Assembly (NCBI GenBank): GCA_024364735.1
Contig: JAGFNQ010006438.1
Coordinates: 185,083-249,082 of the forward strand
Direction: 5' to 3'
Source: Boesenbergia rotunda
Taxonomy: Eukaryota > Streptophyta > Magnoliopsida > Zingiberales > Zingiberaceae
Length of the DNA stretch: 64,000 bases
The stretch's first letter is position 1, and the number at the start of each line of letters is the position of its first letter. The notes below the pieces were generated by a model. The model searched no databases, was not told the origin of the DNA, and saw nothing but the letters and a program-made list of their open reading frames with translations. Of the stretch, positions 35,801 to 50,800 are shown one piece after another. A program made the translations under genes and the position numbers.

Positions 35801-38800
35801 TTCATCAACGTGCTTATCTCTTATCCTATCTATTCTCATTGTAAACCACTATAACATCTTCATCTCTACAACTACTTGATTCGTAGCCCAACATTTAACT
35901 TCATAATACGTCCAATTGCCATTTTGTAAAATTTTCCTTTAAATTTTTAGAGGTACTTTACAATCACAAAGAACACCTCCGCTCCATTTTAACCATCTTA
36001 CTTGTATCCTATATAAAACATCTTTATCAACCTTTTCTCCATCTTTTTGCAAAAATGATCCTAAATACTTAAAACTTTCAATTACAGGGAACTCATCATC
36101 TCTTATTTTTAATATCGTCTTGTTACGTCTAATACTATTAAACTTAAATTCTATATAGTATTTACTCTACTAAGCCTAAACACTTTTATTTTCAGTATTT
36201 TATGTAAAAATTTGATCTTAGCATTTACTCCTTTACATATCTTATCAACTAAAATAATGTCACCTACAAACAACACGCGCCATGGTAATTTATGTTGAAT
36301 GTTTTGAGTAAAGGAATGTAAAAGACATGGATTTAGAGTTAATCCTCGATACAACCCTATCTCTATAGGAAAAGCCTCGATTAATCAATTTAGAGTCTTC
36401 ACTCTTGCTATTACATTTTGGTTTCAATACCTACAGTAACACTTTTCTTTTCTAGAATCTCCATATAATTTTTCTCGGGGTTTTGCCATATGTTTATTCT
36501 AAGTTAATGAATAGGATGTGTAAGTTAATGAATATGATATGTAAGTGTCGCTTTTTCCCCAATATTTTTCAATCAATTGTCTAAGAAGATATATAAATTC
36601 TATTGTTGACATTTCAGACATGAATCTAAATTAATTGTCTAAGAAGATATATAATTTCTATTGTTGATATTTCAGACATGAATCTAAATTAATTTTCGAT
36701 CATCTCGATCTCTTTAATCTTTTTTCTATCACTCTTTCCTAAAGTTTTATAGTATGATTGATTATCTTAATGTCCCTATAATTCATAAAATTTTATATGT
36801 TTCATTTATTTTTATACCGGAGTTCAGAGTACTTACCCTCCACTAATTAAATATTTTCTTTGTTTTCAATATTAAGTTGAATAACTTCGCAAGTCATTTA
36901 ATATTCTACTTCCTTATGCACTTTTATACCTTGGTTGAAATATCATCTATTCTAACCTCTTTTCCATTGTACATTTCGTTTAGCGCCTATTTTATTTTGC
37001 AACTCTACTTAAATTTCCTTAGCTTGGTCACCTAAACTTTTATTAAAAAGGTGATGAAAATACCTCTTCTATCACTCTTTTATTTTCTCATTCTTCAATA
37101 GACCCTATTGGATTCATTTTTAATTCATCTTATTTGGGTAAAATCCCTTCTCTCTCTCTCTCTCTCTATTCTATGGATGTCTCTTTACCCTTCTTTATAT
37201 TAAACTGTTGATACAAGCTTTCAAAAGCTTCATTTTTGGCTTTAGTCACTACTATCTTGATCTCTTTCTCGGCTATTACATACTTTTTAAAGATTTCTTT
37301 GTTCTTACAAGCCTGCAATAACTTATAGGTCAGTCTACTTCCTCATTCCACTATTAAGATTCTTTATTTGGTGTTGCCCGTCCTCTTGACTCATCGAGTA
37401 TGCTTTTGACTAGTGTTTTTAAATTTAATGTTTTTCTATTCTATGTTATATTAGAGTCACTATGTATTACTCCTAATACTCATGCTTATATCCTCTCCTT
37501 GAAGATACTTAACATTCTTTGATTTTCACCACTGGGATCCTAGGAGCCAACACATTTTTGTGGCACATATCTAACACCGCTAACATATGTTGGGGGTTAG
37601 GTTTTATTTAGGGATGACCTTAAAATATTTATAAATTTTTTTATTTTTTTTCCTAATCATAAGAAAGTCAATTTGTAATTTATTATTTTTAGTTTTGAAT
37701 GTAGCCAGTTGTTTTTGCCTCTTTTTGAAAAACGTATTAACTATTATAATTTTATATGCTATTGTGAAATCTAATACAAGCTTTTCCTTATTCATTTCTT
37801 ATTCCAAAATCATAATTCCCATGCACTCTATCATATTACTTATTTCTTACTCCTACATGCTTATTTAAATCATTTTATATTATATTTTTTTTGGTAGTAT
37901 ATCATTTAGATGGTGTCTTCATCTAATCCTGCATATATACTAATTATATTAATAATTTTTTTGCCATTACTATATAGAGAAATATAATCCTATCTCCCTT
38001 CTTAACTACTATTACTTTGTCTCTTAACGAACTAATTTGCATCATTGTCACTCTAAATCCTAGGTGCCACTCTTATCACAACCATTGAAGGATTGGTAAT
38101 CCTAGCCTCCTCTTCCCTTATTGATTAGTGCCGACACTCCTTGCTTGCTAGCATTGTGAGTAAGCATGCGATCTCTCTCTTCTCTCTTTTTCACAATTCT
38201 CTTTTTTGTTTTGGAATATTTATCGTAAATTTTTAGCTCTTGATCAACCTTCATTCTCTATTTTCCCTATTAGCATCCTTCATAGTTTGGATTTTTCCAT
38301 ATTGCTTTGACTTTGTTTTTTTTCTGCAAGTTTTGACTTATAAAAATGTCAAAAATTGTAGAAACAACTACTACAATAGAGTCAAAAGCTACTGATTGTG
38401 ATAGTTTATGGTGCAACTATCATAAAAATGTACATTCTATTCATAAACAGTGGTGGAAGCTTCATGGAAAGCCTCCAACTGAGAGTAGGGACATAAAGGA
38501 GAACAAATAAGGATCAATAGTTTAAACGCATATGATGAATACATAATAAAATGAAGCAACACCAAAGGAGTTGGGTGGATTTAATCAAGAAGAGGTTGAG
38601 AGCTGAGATGTCTTATTCGTAACCTTGACAAACCTTCACATACTTATTCATTGATGTACTTAGGTATGTTTCCATCCTCTACTTGAAAAAATGTTTCAGA
38701 TAACTTTTTTCAACTCTTGGATCATGGATTTAGAGTTATTGATCATATGACCCACTCACCAAGTTCTTTTTCCACGTCCTCCTGCAATAAGAATATATCT

Positions 38801-41800
38801 ATGGATGATTGTTCTTTGATTATTGTACCAGGTGTAGGAGATGTTAAAATACGTCCATTATTAACCTTAAGAAATGTTCATTTTCATAGATTATCCACAA
38901 ACCTAATCTCTATCCAAAAGCTTACTCGAGATTTATGTTGCGATGAGATTTTTTTACTATACTTATTGTGTAATTTAGGATAAGGATTTGGGAAGGATGA
39001 TTGAAAATGGTAAAGAAAGGGATGACTCTACTATCTTGAAACAATGGGTCAGTTAAAAATTACTAAAGACAACTTTCCCTTTAGTTTCAGAACTTTATTC
39101 ACTACCATCGACTTAAACACCTATCTTATAACCATTAAAATTTTATTTCCGTCTCTATTCGGTGAGAGTTTACATTGTGAAGTGCTTGAACTTGCTAAAG
39201 CCATGTGTCTTTTTCAAGAAGCTCTTTTCCCTTTTATCTTATTCACTATGATATTTGGGTAAAATGGTCTGTGTCATTCATTGATGATTGTATTCGTGTT
39301 AGTTGTATTTGTTTTACTTAAACTTAAATTTGATGTCAGTAATGTTCCCAATATCAAAATGTTTAGAAAAAAGAGATTATATGAGTCATCTTGTGCCAAT
39401 CCACCACAACAAGACGAAGTAGTAGAACAAAATGATGTTCATCTCTTAAAAGCAACATGAGTCCTTTTATTTCAAAAAAGCGCCTTTAGTGATATAGTTC
39501 AATCGTTTGCCTTATAAAATCTTATGATTTAAGAGTCCAATGGAAACAATCTTAACATTCATACACATCACAACTAATCTTGTCCCCCCAAGATATTTGG
39601 ATGTGTGACATTTGCTCATGTGCACAATCAAAATAGAGGGAAGCTAGACCCAAGGGTGCTAAAATGTGTATTTGGGATCCTCCATCAAAGAAGTTCTCTG
39701 TGTCATTGGACATTACTTTCATTAAACAATTGTCTTACTTCATGACACCTCATCTTAAGGTGTAGAATTCTATACTAGACAATAAGGACTAGATTTCTTA
39801 CTCTAATGCTTGAGTCCATGTCAAATTAATCTTTGTCAAATCGTCTTTCTTGAATCTATATCAAATCTTGTATTGGAACTTGTGTCAAATTGTATGATTG
39901 AATCCCCGTCTCAATTTAAAAATTTCAACTTTATCATTGACAACAATAACTAAGTCTTATCCTAGTAGGCGGTGTTAGCTATATGAATCCTTCTACGCCA
40001 TTGGACTCTATCCCTTACTATATCATCATTTATATTTAAATAAAATTTATTCTATTTTATTATTCCCAATCATGCCTTCTTTGTCTTCCTCTTCCTCGTT
40101 TCATCTATATTTTTACATCGCCTAACTAGAGCATTTATTGGTATTCATATAATCTTAAATGTGTCTCCAAAGCTTGCCCTCAATAGGTGCAACCCTAACT
40201 TTTTAATTTTAATGTTCTCATTTTAATTTGTCTATCCTGGTATGTCTGTATATCCTCCTTAATTTCCTTATCTTTACGACTCTCATCTTCTCATCGTCTA
40301 ACTATCAACTATGTTGGTCGCCTTTGAATATCCCTGCCATCTCTGCACCTTCTTTGTTTTTTCATTTTCTAATCTATTGGAGCTATACCTAATTGTTTTT
40401 GCGTAATAGCAATTTTATATTGTCAAACTATAATTTTTAAACTTTTCCTTTTAGCTTAAGGGGCACAGAACAGTGACGTGGATTGAAGAACCTCATCTAC
40501 ATTTCAACATTGTCTTTGTTCTATGATTGATATCTCATGAATATATTCTTATTGAATAATTGATCTAAAGATGTCTAGAAGACTTGCTCATCGGAATTTT
40601 ATGTCCATCCATTTAATGATTATTTTATCTATATATAGTAATTATTAGATAAATATGTTTATGATATATAATTTAACAATAAGTTGTATATTTATTTTAT
40701 ATAAGTTCTCAATTATTTTATATAATTTAACACAAAATGCAACTTTATATATAATAATTATATAAATTAATTAATTATTTGTTAAATTAATTATTAATTT
40801 AAATAATATATATTTAAAATGATAAAAAAATCAGAATATCAATTAAATAGTAAAACAGTAAAAAATATAAAATAATAAAAAATTATTAGAATATAAATTT
40901 AATTTATTAGAATTTTTAAAATATTTTAAAATTTTTAAATATTATTTAAAACAATAAAAATAATTTTCAGAATATTAATTAACAAAATTTATTTAATTTT
41001 TTTATTTTAATTATATTTTTATATATTTTATTAGGGTAATTTAATAACTTAAATGATTTAAGTGAGGAAATGTTTTATTTAATTAAATCATTTCATGTTA
41101 TTTTTATTTCACTTCTCGCAGCCGCAAGCCCTAGCGGCGACGGACGTGACGACGGAGGTGTTGCGAGGAGTCCAGTGGCGCCAAAGGTTTCCGGTGGTGC
41201 GTTCGGAGGCTCCGGAGGCCTCCGGCGACGCTTCCGGCAGCACTGGAAGCGTCTCGTGGCACCTCCGCGGCCGCCCTTCTTCACCTCGCTGCTGCTCCGT
41301 GCGATTCCCTCTGTTGTAACCACGACGCTTCTTGTGCCGGTTTTGGTAATCTGGCGGAACGTTAAAATGGTCAACTACATAAAAGGAAACTAAGGGGCTA
41401 CATTTTCACAGAAATCACTCCATAGCATTAAGGAAGCTGTTATAACTTCAAGGAACTGCTATATTTGAACACATTTAAGTCACCTGTTATATTGTGGAAA
41501 TGATTTGGAACCTAAAATTTAATCAGTGTACTAGAAGATCATTATCTTTGCTCAACAACATTTTTTGACACATTTACTTTTACAGGTCATTATGGGTTTT
41601 ACTTAACCACAAATTGGAAGACTTGCTAATCCCTTAAGTTTGTCTGTAATTTGCCAACTTGAAGCTGATTTCATTTGTACACTTAGCGTATAACTTATCC
41701 ATGTACCTTGTTGTTGTCTTCTCGGTCCAAGGTTCATGTATTATAATTGGTAATATAGATTATTGGTAATTTATACCATATATATGAACTTAGCAAAGTG

Positions 41801-44800
41801 CAAAAGCATGAGTATAGAAACTAAAAATTGAAAGGAATTTAGGGAGATAGAAGTGATATTATTTCTACATCAAAAGTTAAGGTAGTTAATGTAGACATCT
41901 TACTCCAGATGACACTGACTGCAGTTCTGTGATCAATTATGTTCTTTAATTTGTGTACTGTTGGGCTATTTTAAATTAATGCTAATGGATTTTAGTCATG
42001 TTAATTAGTGAAGGATTGTGCTTCTATTACTATTTTATTGGTTCATCCTTTTTCTGTCACTCAATTTGCTAGATATATGGATAATTATCTGCAGATCATT
42101 TCAAGTTGGCCATGAGAAATTCTATGTTCCTTGGCTTTATGTTATAAACAGGAAAAGTTCTGAGGTTCCGCTGATTGATTTTCATTTGGTAAGTGATATA
42201 TGTTTTACATTGATAGTATAATGTATTATTCTTTTTCTGATATCTTATTGAGGTATTCCATACTGCATTCAGCTTATATCTTGGACAATACAGTTGATGA
42301 AAATCAACTTTTGGTAGGGTAACTAAGTTTGCTTAACTTTTGTGCAGAGATACTCTGGAAGTGATTTACATGGTGTCACAGCTAAAGTAATCGACATGCC
42401 TCATCATTGTATGGAACATGACTACCTTTCTTATAATCTTTTATTGCGAGTACATGTATTTCGTATGATTAATCTCTTTTGATTGCTGACCTACATGTGC
42501 ATTTGGTACAGTTAATATCCTATTTTATTCATAATATGCCACCTTGTATGTTTACTCATCTTGCCGTGTAGACTAAATTCATAAAGGTTAGACTTAGAAT
42601 ATGAAGATTTGGTTCAATTCACAAAGACTTCCTACATGTCCTTGCTAGGTCTTAATTTGGGTTATTTAGGATAATATACATATATGTTTGATTAACAAGA
42701 AGTGTCCCATTATAATTATCATCATCATGAACATCAACATCGTTAAGCCATGTTTGTTGCAGCTATTTAGGTTTGGCTATATGGATGTTATTCATCTAAC
42801 TAGGCTCATGCAAGGCTATGCCACTAGTAATATTTCAATCAACTAAATTATTTGTTTTTTACATACCTTTTGTCTCACTCTACGAGTAACACTTTTCACT
42901 TAATTTAGCATTGTTACTATGAAATCTACAAGTCACCTTCCAATGTCTCCACAGCATCTCGATTTATTTTTCCCTAGTTTTATCATCTATTTGAGATACA
43001 CTTATCGCATAGCAGTTTTTTTTTAACTTATCATTTCTATTGAGAAACTTCGAAGTTTATTGGGGCCAGTGGTTTGTGTTCAATCTTTGGTAAGTTCCTC
43101 TCTCATCAATTACATGCTTCGAACTAATTTATACAAGATTCTTGGATCATTCATTTAGAAGCCACAAATCACATGACACCTACTTAATCCATTTTACAAC
43201 ATATTCATCTTGTCCTACCAATAGGAAAAATTTTGTTGCTGATGGTTTTGTTACCATGGTGGATCATGTTGGTCACATTCAGTTTTGTTCGCCCTTGTTA
43301 CTAGCTCATGATATGAACCAAGGTTTAAAATCTCGACCCATGCCGGTCCCAGATTGGAACGATATTGTATCGTATCGTGCCGTGCTGATACAGTTTCACT
43401 ATTTTTTTTATTTATATATATTAATTATTAGATAAATATGCTTATTGTATATACTTTAACAATAAGTTGTATATTTATTTTATATAAGTTCTCAATTATT
43501 TTATATAATTTAACACAAAATGCAATTTTATATATAATAATTATATAAATTAATTAATTATTCATTTAATTAATTATTAATTTAAATAATATATATTTAA
43601 AATGATAAAAAATCAGAATATCAATTAAATAATAAAAAATATTAGAATGTAAATTTAATTTATTAGATTTTTTAAAAATTTTAAAACAACAAAATTAATT
43701 TTCAGAATATTAATTAATAAAATTTATTTAATTTTTTGATTTTAAATATGTTTTTATATATTTTATTAGGGTAATTTAATAACATAAATGATTTAAGTGA
43801 GGAAGTGTTTTATTTAATTAAATCATTTCATTTTATTTTTATTTCACCGCTTGCAGCCGCAAGCCCTAGCAGTGACGGACGCGACGGCAGAGGCGTCGCG
43901 AGAAGTTCGACGACGTTGGAGGCCTCCGACGACGCTTCCGGCGGCGCCGAGGCCTCCAACGACACTTCCGTGGCGCCTACGACGCCAGCGTCTCTTCGAT
44001 TTCAAATTGAATTCATACCTTGAGACAGTTGTCGCCGCCCTTCTTCGCCTCGCTGCTGCTCCGGGTGATTTCCTCTGTCGAAACCACGACGCTTCCTGTG
44101 TCGAGGTTTCGGTAATCTGGCGGAATGGTAAAAACCATCTGTGTTGCCCAACACGGAACGGTATTACAGTCCTTGATACGAACTATAATGTCTTGTTTTA
44201 TCCCTCTCACTCTTTAAGAAAGAAGATTGACATGCTAAGGAAAAGGGTGACCTCTACTATCTCAATGCATTAGCTACATACCTACTGTCAAACATGTTTT
44301 CTGAGAGTATTGTTTTTCTATTTCAAATAACGATATCATTTGGTGTCAACATTTTTGCCTTGGTCATCCTTCATTTACTATTTTAAAGGCAATGTTCTCT
44401 TCCTTATTTATTAGTGTTAAGGTCGAAATTTTTATTGTGAGGCATGTGAATTTGCTAAACATAAAACTGTTTCCATTCCAATGAGCAAGAAAAGTTGTCT
44501 TTTTATTTGATTCACAATCATTTATTGGGCTCTTCTCTAGAATTCCCAATGTCATAAGAGCTTTGTAGTTTATTTCATTCATCGATGATTGCACTAGTCT
44601 TGTGGATTTTCCATCTCAAACATAAATTTGATGTGACTACTATCCTTCCAAACTTATTGTCACAATACATAATCAATTTTGTGTCAGTAAAACAGATTCT
44701 GTCTCACAATGCCAATGATTATTTTAACCATTTTTTTCATCATATTTTCTACAAGAAGGGATAGTTAATGAATTATCTTGCATAGATACTCCTCAACATA

Positions 44801-47800
44801 ATGAGGTTGTGAAGAGTAAAAATAGTTATTTGCTTGCCATAACTCATGCTTTGCTCTTCCAAAATCGAGTTCCAAAATCATACGGGAAGCTGTACTTACA
44901 TCAATCCACATTATAAATCGACTACCCTCTAAAATCTTGGGTAATCAAACTCCTATTTAACTCCTTTTTAAATTTTATCATAATAGTCGAACCACAAATA
45001 ATCTCACTCCTCGAGTCTTTGGTTGTCTTACTTTTGTCCATGTGTCTAGCCACAATAGAGTAAATTAGATCCACAAGAAATCGTTGTTTGTCATCTATTC
45101 TCCAGCACAGAAAGGCTATAAGCTCTCTCACTCTAGTTATTACACTTTCCACTTAATTCAATTTTCTAACTATAAAATCTATTAGTTTCCTTCCAACGGC
45201 TTCCAAACATCTCAATCTATTTTCCTCTAGTTTTATTATCTATTTGTGATGCACGTAATTGCTCTCACATGGTAGTTTTATTATCTATTTTTCTCTAGTT
45301 TCCTTCCAACGACTTCCAAGAATTCTTATTATTTAATTAATATTCCATAAACTTTTTAATTTTAATGGAGGTGTAGGTGCATGCATTTATAAACATCATC
45401 ATTCATTGTTATTAGCGATAACAAATAGAAACAATCTCATATGTACATTTTACATGTAGTTCATACATTGTCTCGGTAGTTTATATTTATTCTAACAGTT
45501 GCCAAATGAGATGGCTGAATTTATTATAATTTACTGTTTAGTGCGAAGCAATGAGTTTACATTTCATGTTCAAGATAATCTGTACAAAGACTTTACCTCT
45601 TCTACCAATGCCACCTCATTTCCGACATGAAACTAAGTCGACAAAACCAAATGGAAAATCAAATTTTGAACTACTCAAGGCTGTGTTACCTTCTTTCAGA
45701 GCTGTCATTTGATTTTTATATTCATTCAACATTTTTTCTTGTAAGATTTCCCTCAGAGAAACTTAAACCTTTATCTTCTTGCGTAAACAGATATTGAGAC
45801 CCATCCAGACATACGCAAGAACTTTTGGGATCCACAACATTGGCCGAAGTATGTGCTTGCGAGATATACATGGTATAATAAACTTATTAACTATGATTGT
45901 AATTATTTTGTAGTTTCTCCATGACGCTTGATAGTCCAGATGCCAACTACGTCCAAACAAAGTTCACCTCTACTGTTTGCTATGTTATGTTTTCCATCTT
46001 TTGTTTATGTCTAGATAGGAACTAGAATTTTATGACATTTTACAATTGTAGAAACTAGTCTTCTGTTGCGTACTGTCTCAGAGGTATATGTTCTGGGTGT
46101 ATCTACTAAAAATTAATTATATATAATCGGACTATCTTAGTGTTTGTTTGCTATTCCTTTTCTTTATTGGAGCCATGTCTTAAGGAAGAAGATTATAAAT
46201 GTTGCTTTCTTAAATCCCAAAGCTAGTCATGTAATGGCTGAGATATTGGTATTTCTATTTTAGACTATGGCTTGAAATCTCGTATTGTATCGGGCGGCAT
46301 GGTCGAAATATATTATTTCGACAAATTATGAAAACTCCATACTACTTGATAGATCGGTACAAGTAATCTATCATGTGTCATTGTGAAAATGAGTATTGTG
46401 TTATACTGGCATTCGACACCCCTTGACATCCTACAAAATGTGTCAAGATGAATTAAAATAATATTTGTTATTTTTTTAATTGTGTCTCTACACCCCATCT
46501 AGTGGGATAAGACTTGGTTGTTATTGTCGGTTGTAGTTGTTGTGTCTCTACAATACAATGTCAACATTGTATCATTCCAAAGAGGACAAAGTATAGTTTT
46601 GTTCTTTTCATTATCATCACCTTCCTCTTTTACCTCTAATTCTCCACCGACACTATACATTGGAAAATCAGAACAGTACTTAAAATGTGAACTTTGGCAT
46701 GGTTCAAGATTTTGAACCTTGGTTTAAACTAAGTTACTATTTGTTGTGATCATGGCACAATTCTTTTTATAGAAAATTCATCTTATTACACTTCATCAAC
46801 TTGTGACTGTCCAGGCATTTCGTTCTTTCTTTTTGCAGTGAGAGAGTAACAATGCGTATTTTCTCTACATTTTTCTTAAGTAAAACTATCTCTTCATCCT
46901 ACTACTTGTCCTTGTATCTTTTGTTTCCCAAACTTAATTAATTTGTTTTGTGACAACTTTTCAGTAATCCATGTTTGTATATGCACATTTTATGGTTGGT
47001 TATATCTATTTCCCTGTAAGTGGGTATTTGGTTCTTTATCGTTGTATTCTCCTTTTCTCTTCTTGCTGGTCTGCAAGTGAATATACGATAGCAGTCTTCA
47101 TTGTTATATAGTGTTTTCTGCCTAACCTTTAGTGCATAAGATGGTTTCTTTTTTCTCCCTTTGAGAAGGATGGGATCCAAATCCTGATGAAAGAAACACC
47201 TTTGATCTGTGAATTGATAAATAATAAAATTAATAGAAACTTAGGAATATAGAAGATGAAAAAAATGAGGATGAAAGTGAAACATCTCTAATACCCTTAA
47301 CTAAAGAGATAGACTCATTGGTTATCATGAGACAAGTAGGATTCGTGAGTGGCATGAGATTAGAGGAAAAAATACAGGTTATTAGAAATATGCTCAGAAG
47401 CCTTGAGTCTAGGATCCAGAGGGCAACCTAGTGGTACATGATAGATAGACACTAGAGGTAGCTGAGATGATGCACTAACCGTGGCCTAGAACTTAAGAAG
47501 CCAATAGTACCATTTGCAGGTACTATAATGGTGGAGCCTACTAGGCAACATTAGTGTAGGATGGATGAATCTATAAAGAGTAACGTGTATCCTTGACATG
47601 CTTAAATTTTCCACAATGAGTGCACTTGGGTATGATGACCACCTCTACCTCGCCGTATTCCTCTATGGTTACCTCATGATCCCTGTGAAGGTAAATCATC
47701 TATTAAACTAGATTGATAGTCCACAGTATCCAAAGAGGTGAAGTAGTCATAGTACATAACATCCTTATGTACACATCAGATAAAGGAGTAATGGAAGGAC

Positions 47801-50800
47801 CACCTTGGATCTAGGATGTTGTTGACAGTGTGAAAAAATATAATGGTCAGCAACCTATCAATGTGATCTCGCATCTCCTTGAGATATGAAGAGACTAGAA
47901 GCGTATATCTACAACAACCTCAAAGTGACCTACGTGAGTTGCCATCTTTGTATCTCCTAGGTGTAACTAGAATAGGTTGCCAATTATGCCGTAAGCTTGA
48001 GAGATGTCACCCATATACAGAGCCTAGGTTTGAGTCTTGTAGTATGAAAAGAAATAGTAAAAATTTTCCAGCTAGGATTAATAGATTGCTACCAAAAGCA
48101 CCGCTCCGCTCGTATATTATAGCTGAGTGGTTTCTGTAATCTCTACGGTTTGAGTAGTGAGTCTAGCTGCCCTTGGTCTATGGGCCACACTCAGTTTGCC
48201 GCAGTCAATTATGCACAGTTATTTTCATTAAATTTTTCTATAGTCAAGGGCCAAGAAATAGTAGGATTGGTAACAGTAGGATGCATAGAAGAGGCTAAGA
48301 GTCTGCATCTCCAGAATATAAATTGCTCACTGGAAGGTTAGAGCTGGGTTGAAATTGGGCCACAGTCCCGCTGAATCTGAATGATTGGTCTGCTGAGTGA
48401 TCTTGAGCTCTACTAGCCCCGGGAATTGGGTTTGAACTGTTCTGAGTAGGTGACAAAATCTAGCCCAATTTTGTGAAGTGGCCCTCTTTGGTGTCAGTAG
48501 GAACTGTTCTGTGTCTGGGCTTCTTCAGGCTTCCAGTGTTGGAGCACAACCCTCCTTGAGGAAGTGGCTGATACGACCTATGGGAATTGGAGGTTGGCCT
48601 TGATGGACTGATCAATGTGGAGACGGGCTTCTATGCCATGATTGGAAGGTTTAGGAAGTGGTGCGGCTTCTTCAACAGAAGCAGTGGTGAAGGTTGATGA
48701 TAGCCACTTGATGAAGCAGAGAGAACCAAGTCGATTAGTGACAACGAATGTCTGCAATCGAAAGAGGAGGCAGGCAAAACTTGGAGATGAGAAGGATGAC
48801 AAAATGGGTGGTTCTGATGAGTCTTAGCTGTCAACGCTCATGGAAGGAAGCACACATGAAAGGAACAATCGACGAGCTATCACTGCACGCTCAGGGGCAC
48901 ATGTGTGAAAGACTCATTGCTGGAAAGGATGGTGATGCAATGGATATGAAGAAATGAGAGGCTGGAATAGGAACCTTGCTGTTGGGAGCGTAGTCAACGA
49001 CAAGGGTTTTAACCTAGAGAAGACATGAAAGGAGATGAGAGAAACAAACTATGAAACCATGTTGTGGGGGAATTATTCCTCATAGATAACCATACTGTCA
49101 TTTGTGTAACCCCATTTCTCTAGTGCAAAACAGTATAAAAGGCATCAGCTAGGTTTTTGGTAGAAGGGTTTTAAACCATAGTTCTAAGTTATCTTTCCAC
49201 TGTAAACCTTTGTGATTCATGATGCACTTTAACTCTGTTATTAATAAAATTATCTTATACCTGAGCTGGTTTCTCTTGTCGCGCGTAAATGTTTTTCTTG
49301 AACATATGAGTGTTGTTTCCAAGTTCAATTTTCCAGCTGCATCTGAGCATCATTTGGGATGAGCATTTGCCACTGTGATTTGCTTGTCCGCTGAATACAT
49401 GTTTCAATCAGAATTTAAATTTTGTCTCTAGAGAATGGTATGATTGAAATTTACTCGGCTAGGGACCAGGGCGTGGATAACCCAATTATGGACATTCTGT
49501 GGTGATCAGTGATATTTTTAATGGCCTTTTGATTATTTTATCATCGATATGATTTGATCAGTGATTTATGTACCTGGTCTACTAAGCTGATAGATCAGTG
49601 ACATCAGATTGGTGTTACACTTCTTTCAGTGCTTTCTACTTGTAGTTCTATTTGGTATTTTACGCTTGTTCTGTGCTTTCTACCTTTTAAATTTTTTAGA
49701 TCTGTCATTGTGGATGGGTACATTTTCATGACAGGGAGGAACGCTCAGATATTGATGTTGCTGGAGGATTCTATGTATTGTTCGGATCAGGTAAAATAAT
49801 TCTTGACTTTGTTTTTTTGGCAATTGATTGCTGCTACTTATCTCCCATATTCAATTTCTTAATTTTTTATTCGCCTTGGCTTTTTTGGTTTATACAATGG
49901 CAGTTTGCCATGTTAGTATCTTGGGTTTGTGGACTACCACTAAGCAGTAAAAAAAAAATGGTTGTCTGAAATATGGCCCATCTTCTATACATGTCGTATT
50001 TATGGTTTTGTAAGTGCAAGAATGTCTATTTACAAAGTTGTTTGGAAGCTTATTGGTACAACCTAGATTTACATGTAGATTGTGTTTGCATTATCAAAGT
50101 AGTGTTTGATTTGTGTTTCGGGTCTTTATATTAAGCATATAGATGTCAGTTTTAAATATTTTGGGTACAAATAGAGTCAAATTAGAATAACATTGACGAT
50201 TACTTTAAAAATAGTTGTGTGTGTGTGTAGAATAACATTGATGATTACTTTAAAAATAGTTGTAATTTTGTGTGTGTGTGTGTGTGTCCTATTTAACATA
50301 TTGAAGCATATTGTCGTAAATATTGAATATATTAAAGAACTAGACATTAGTAGATTAATGTCACAAATAGTTTTAATTATCTATGCAAATATTGAAATAC
50401 ATGTAGCAAAATTCAAAACATCAAAGGAACACCTTTTTTTTCTTCTAAAACATGAACGAAGCATCACTTTTTTCAAAACATCCAGCACCCTATTCGAAGT
50501 ATTCTACTTTATTTGCATACTCATCCCTGCTAAAAAAAATTAGATCATTTGCTTAATCGATCTAATATGTACATCTAAGTAAACTTATATACCAGTTTTG
50601 GTCAAAACAACTACATAAGTTATACATTTTTTAAAAAATTATAAATATATATATTTTAAAAATAAAAAGTTCAGAAAGATATAAACTCTGCTATAAATTG
50701 AAAATCTGCTACATCAGTTATAAATTAAAAAAATTATTAAAAAGTTATAAATTTAAAAGATATCACAAAATGAAAATAAAAAAGTAATGGGGATCAAATT

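Larger units (their letters stand above)
29820..42094 (+). other. intron 3 of the membrane-protein gene (12.3 kb)
   Basis: It holds an Au-type SINE, a GC-rich CCTAGGCG block, two antisense RTE relics, a copia relic and one member of a 720-bp repeat pair. Between these, 29820-32409 and 32622-34090 are mostly AT-rich with small duplications: a 31-bp repeat near 31540-31600, and CTACATTRGTAGTG-containing segments near 33225 and 33590. No further exon is needed or seen. Confidence 0.8.
42409..45790 (+). other. intron 5 of the membrane-protein gene (3.4 kb)
   Basis: It contains a degenerate repeat (42730-43020, related to 45086-45290), a copia relic (43075-44930) and a hAT-like element inserted into that relic (43319-44175). 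The last about 500 bp shows nothing recognisable. Confidence 0.75.
45873..49734 (+). other. intron 6 of the membrane-protein gene (3.9 kb)
   Basis: It holds a hAT-like MITE with a nested 47-bp RTE tail (46266-46721), retrotransposon debris with a minus-strand knuckle-like segment (about 47600-47700), and an LTR-like segment from 49056. The rest shows no host exon. Confidence 0.75.

Noticed and set aside
41070..41393. 107-codon ORF with Gly/Arg-rich start
   Set aside because: It belongs to the 720-bp repeat also found at 43418-44130 and is not shared with the host gene exons.
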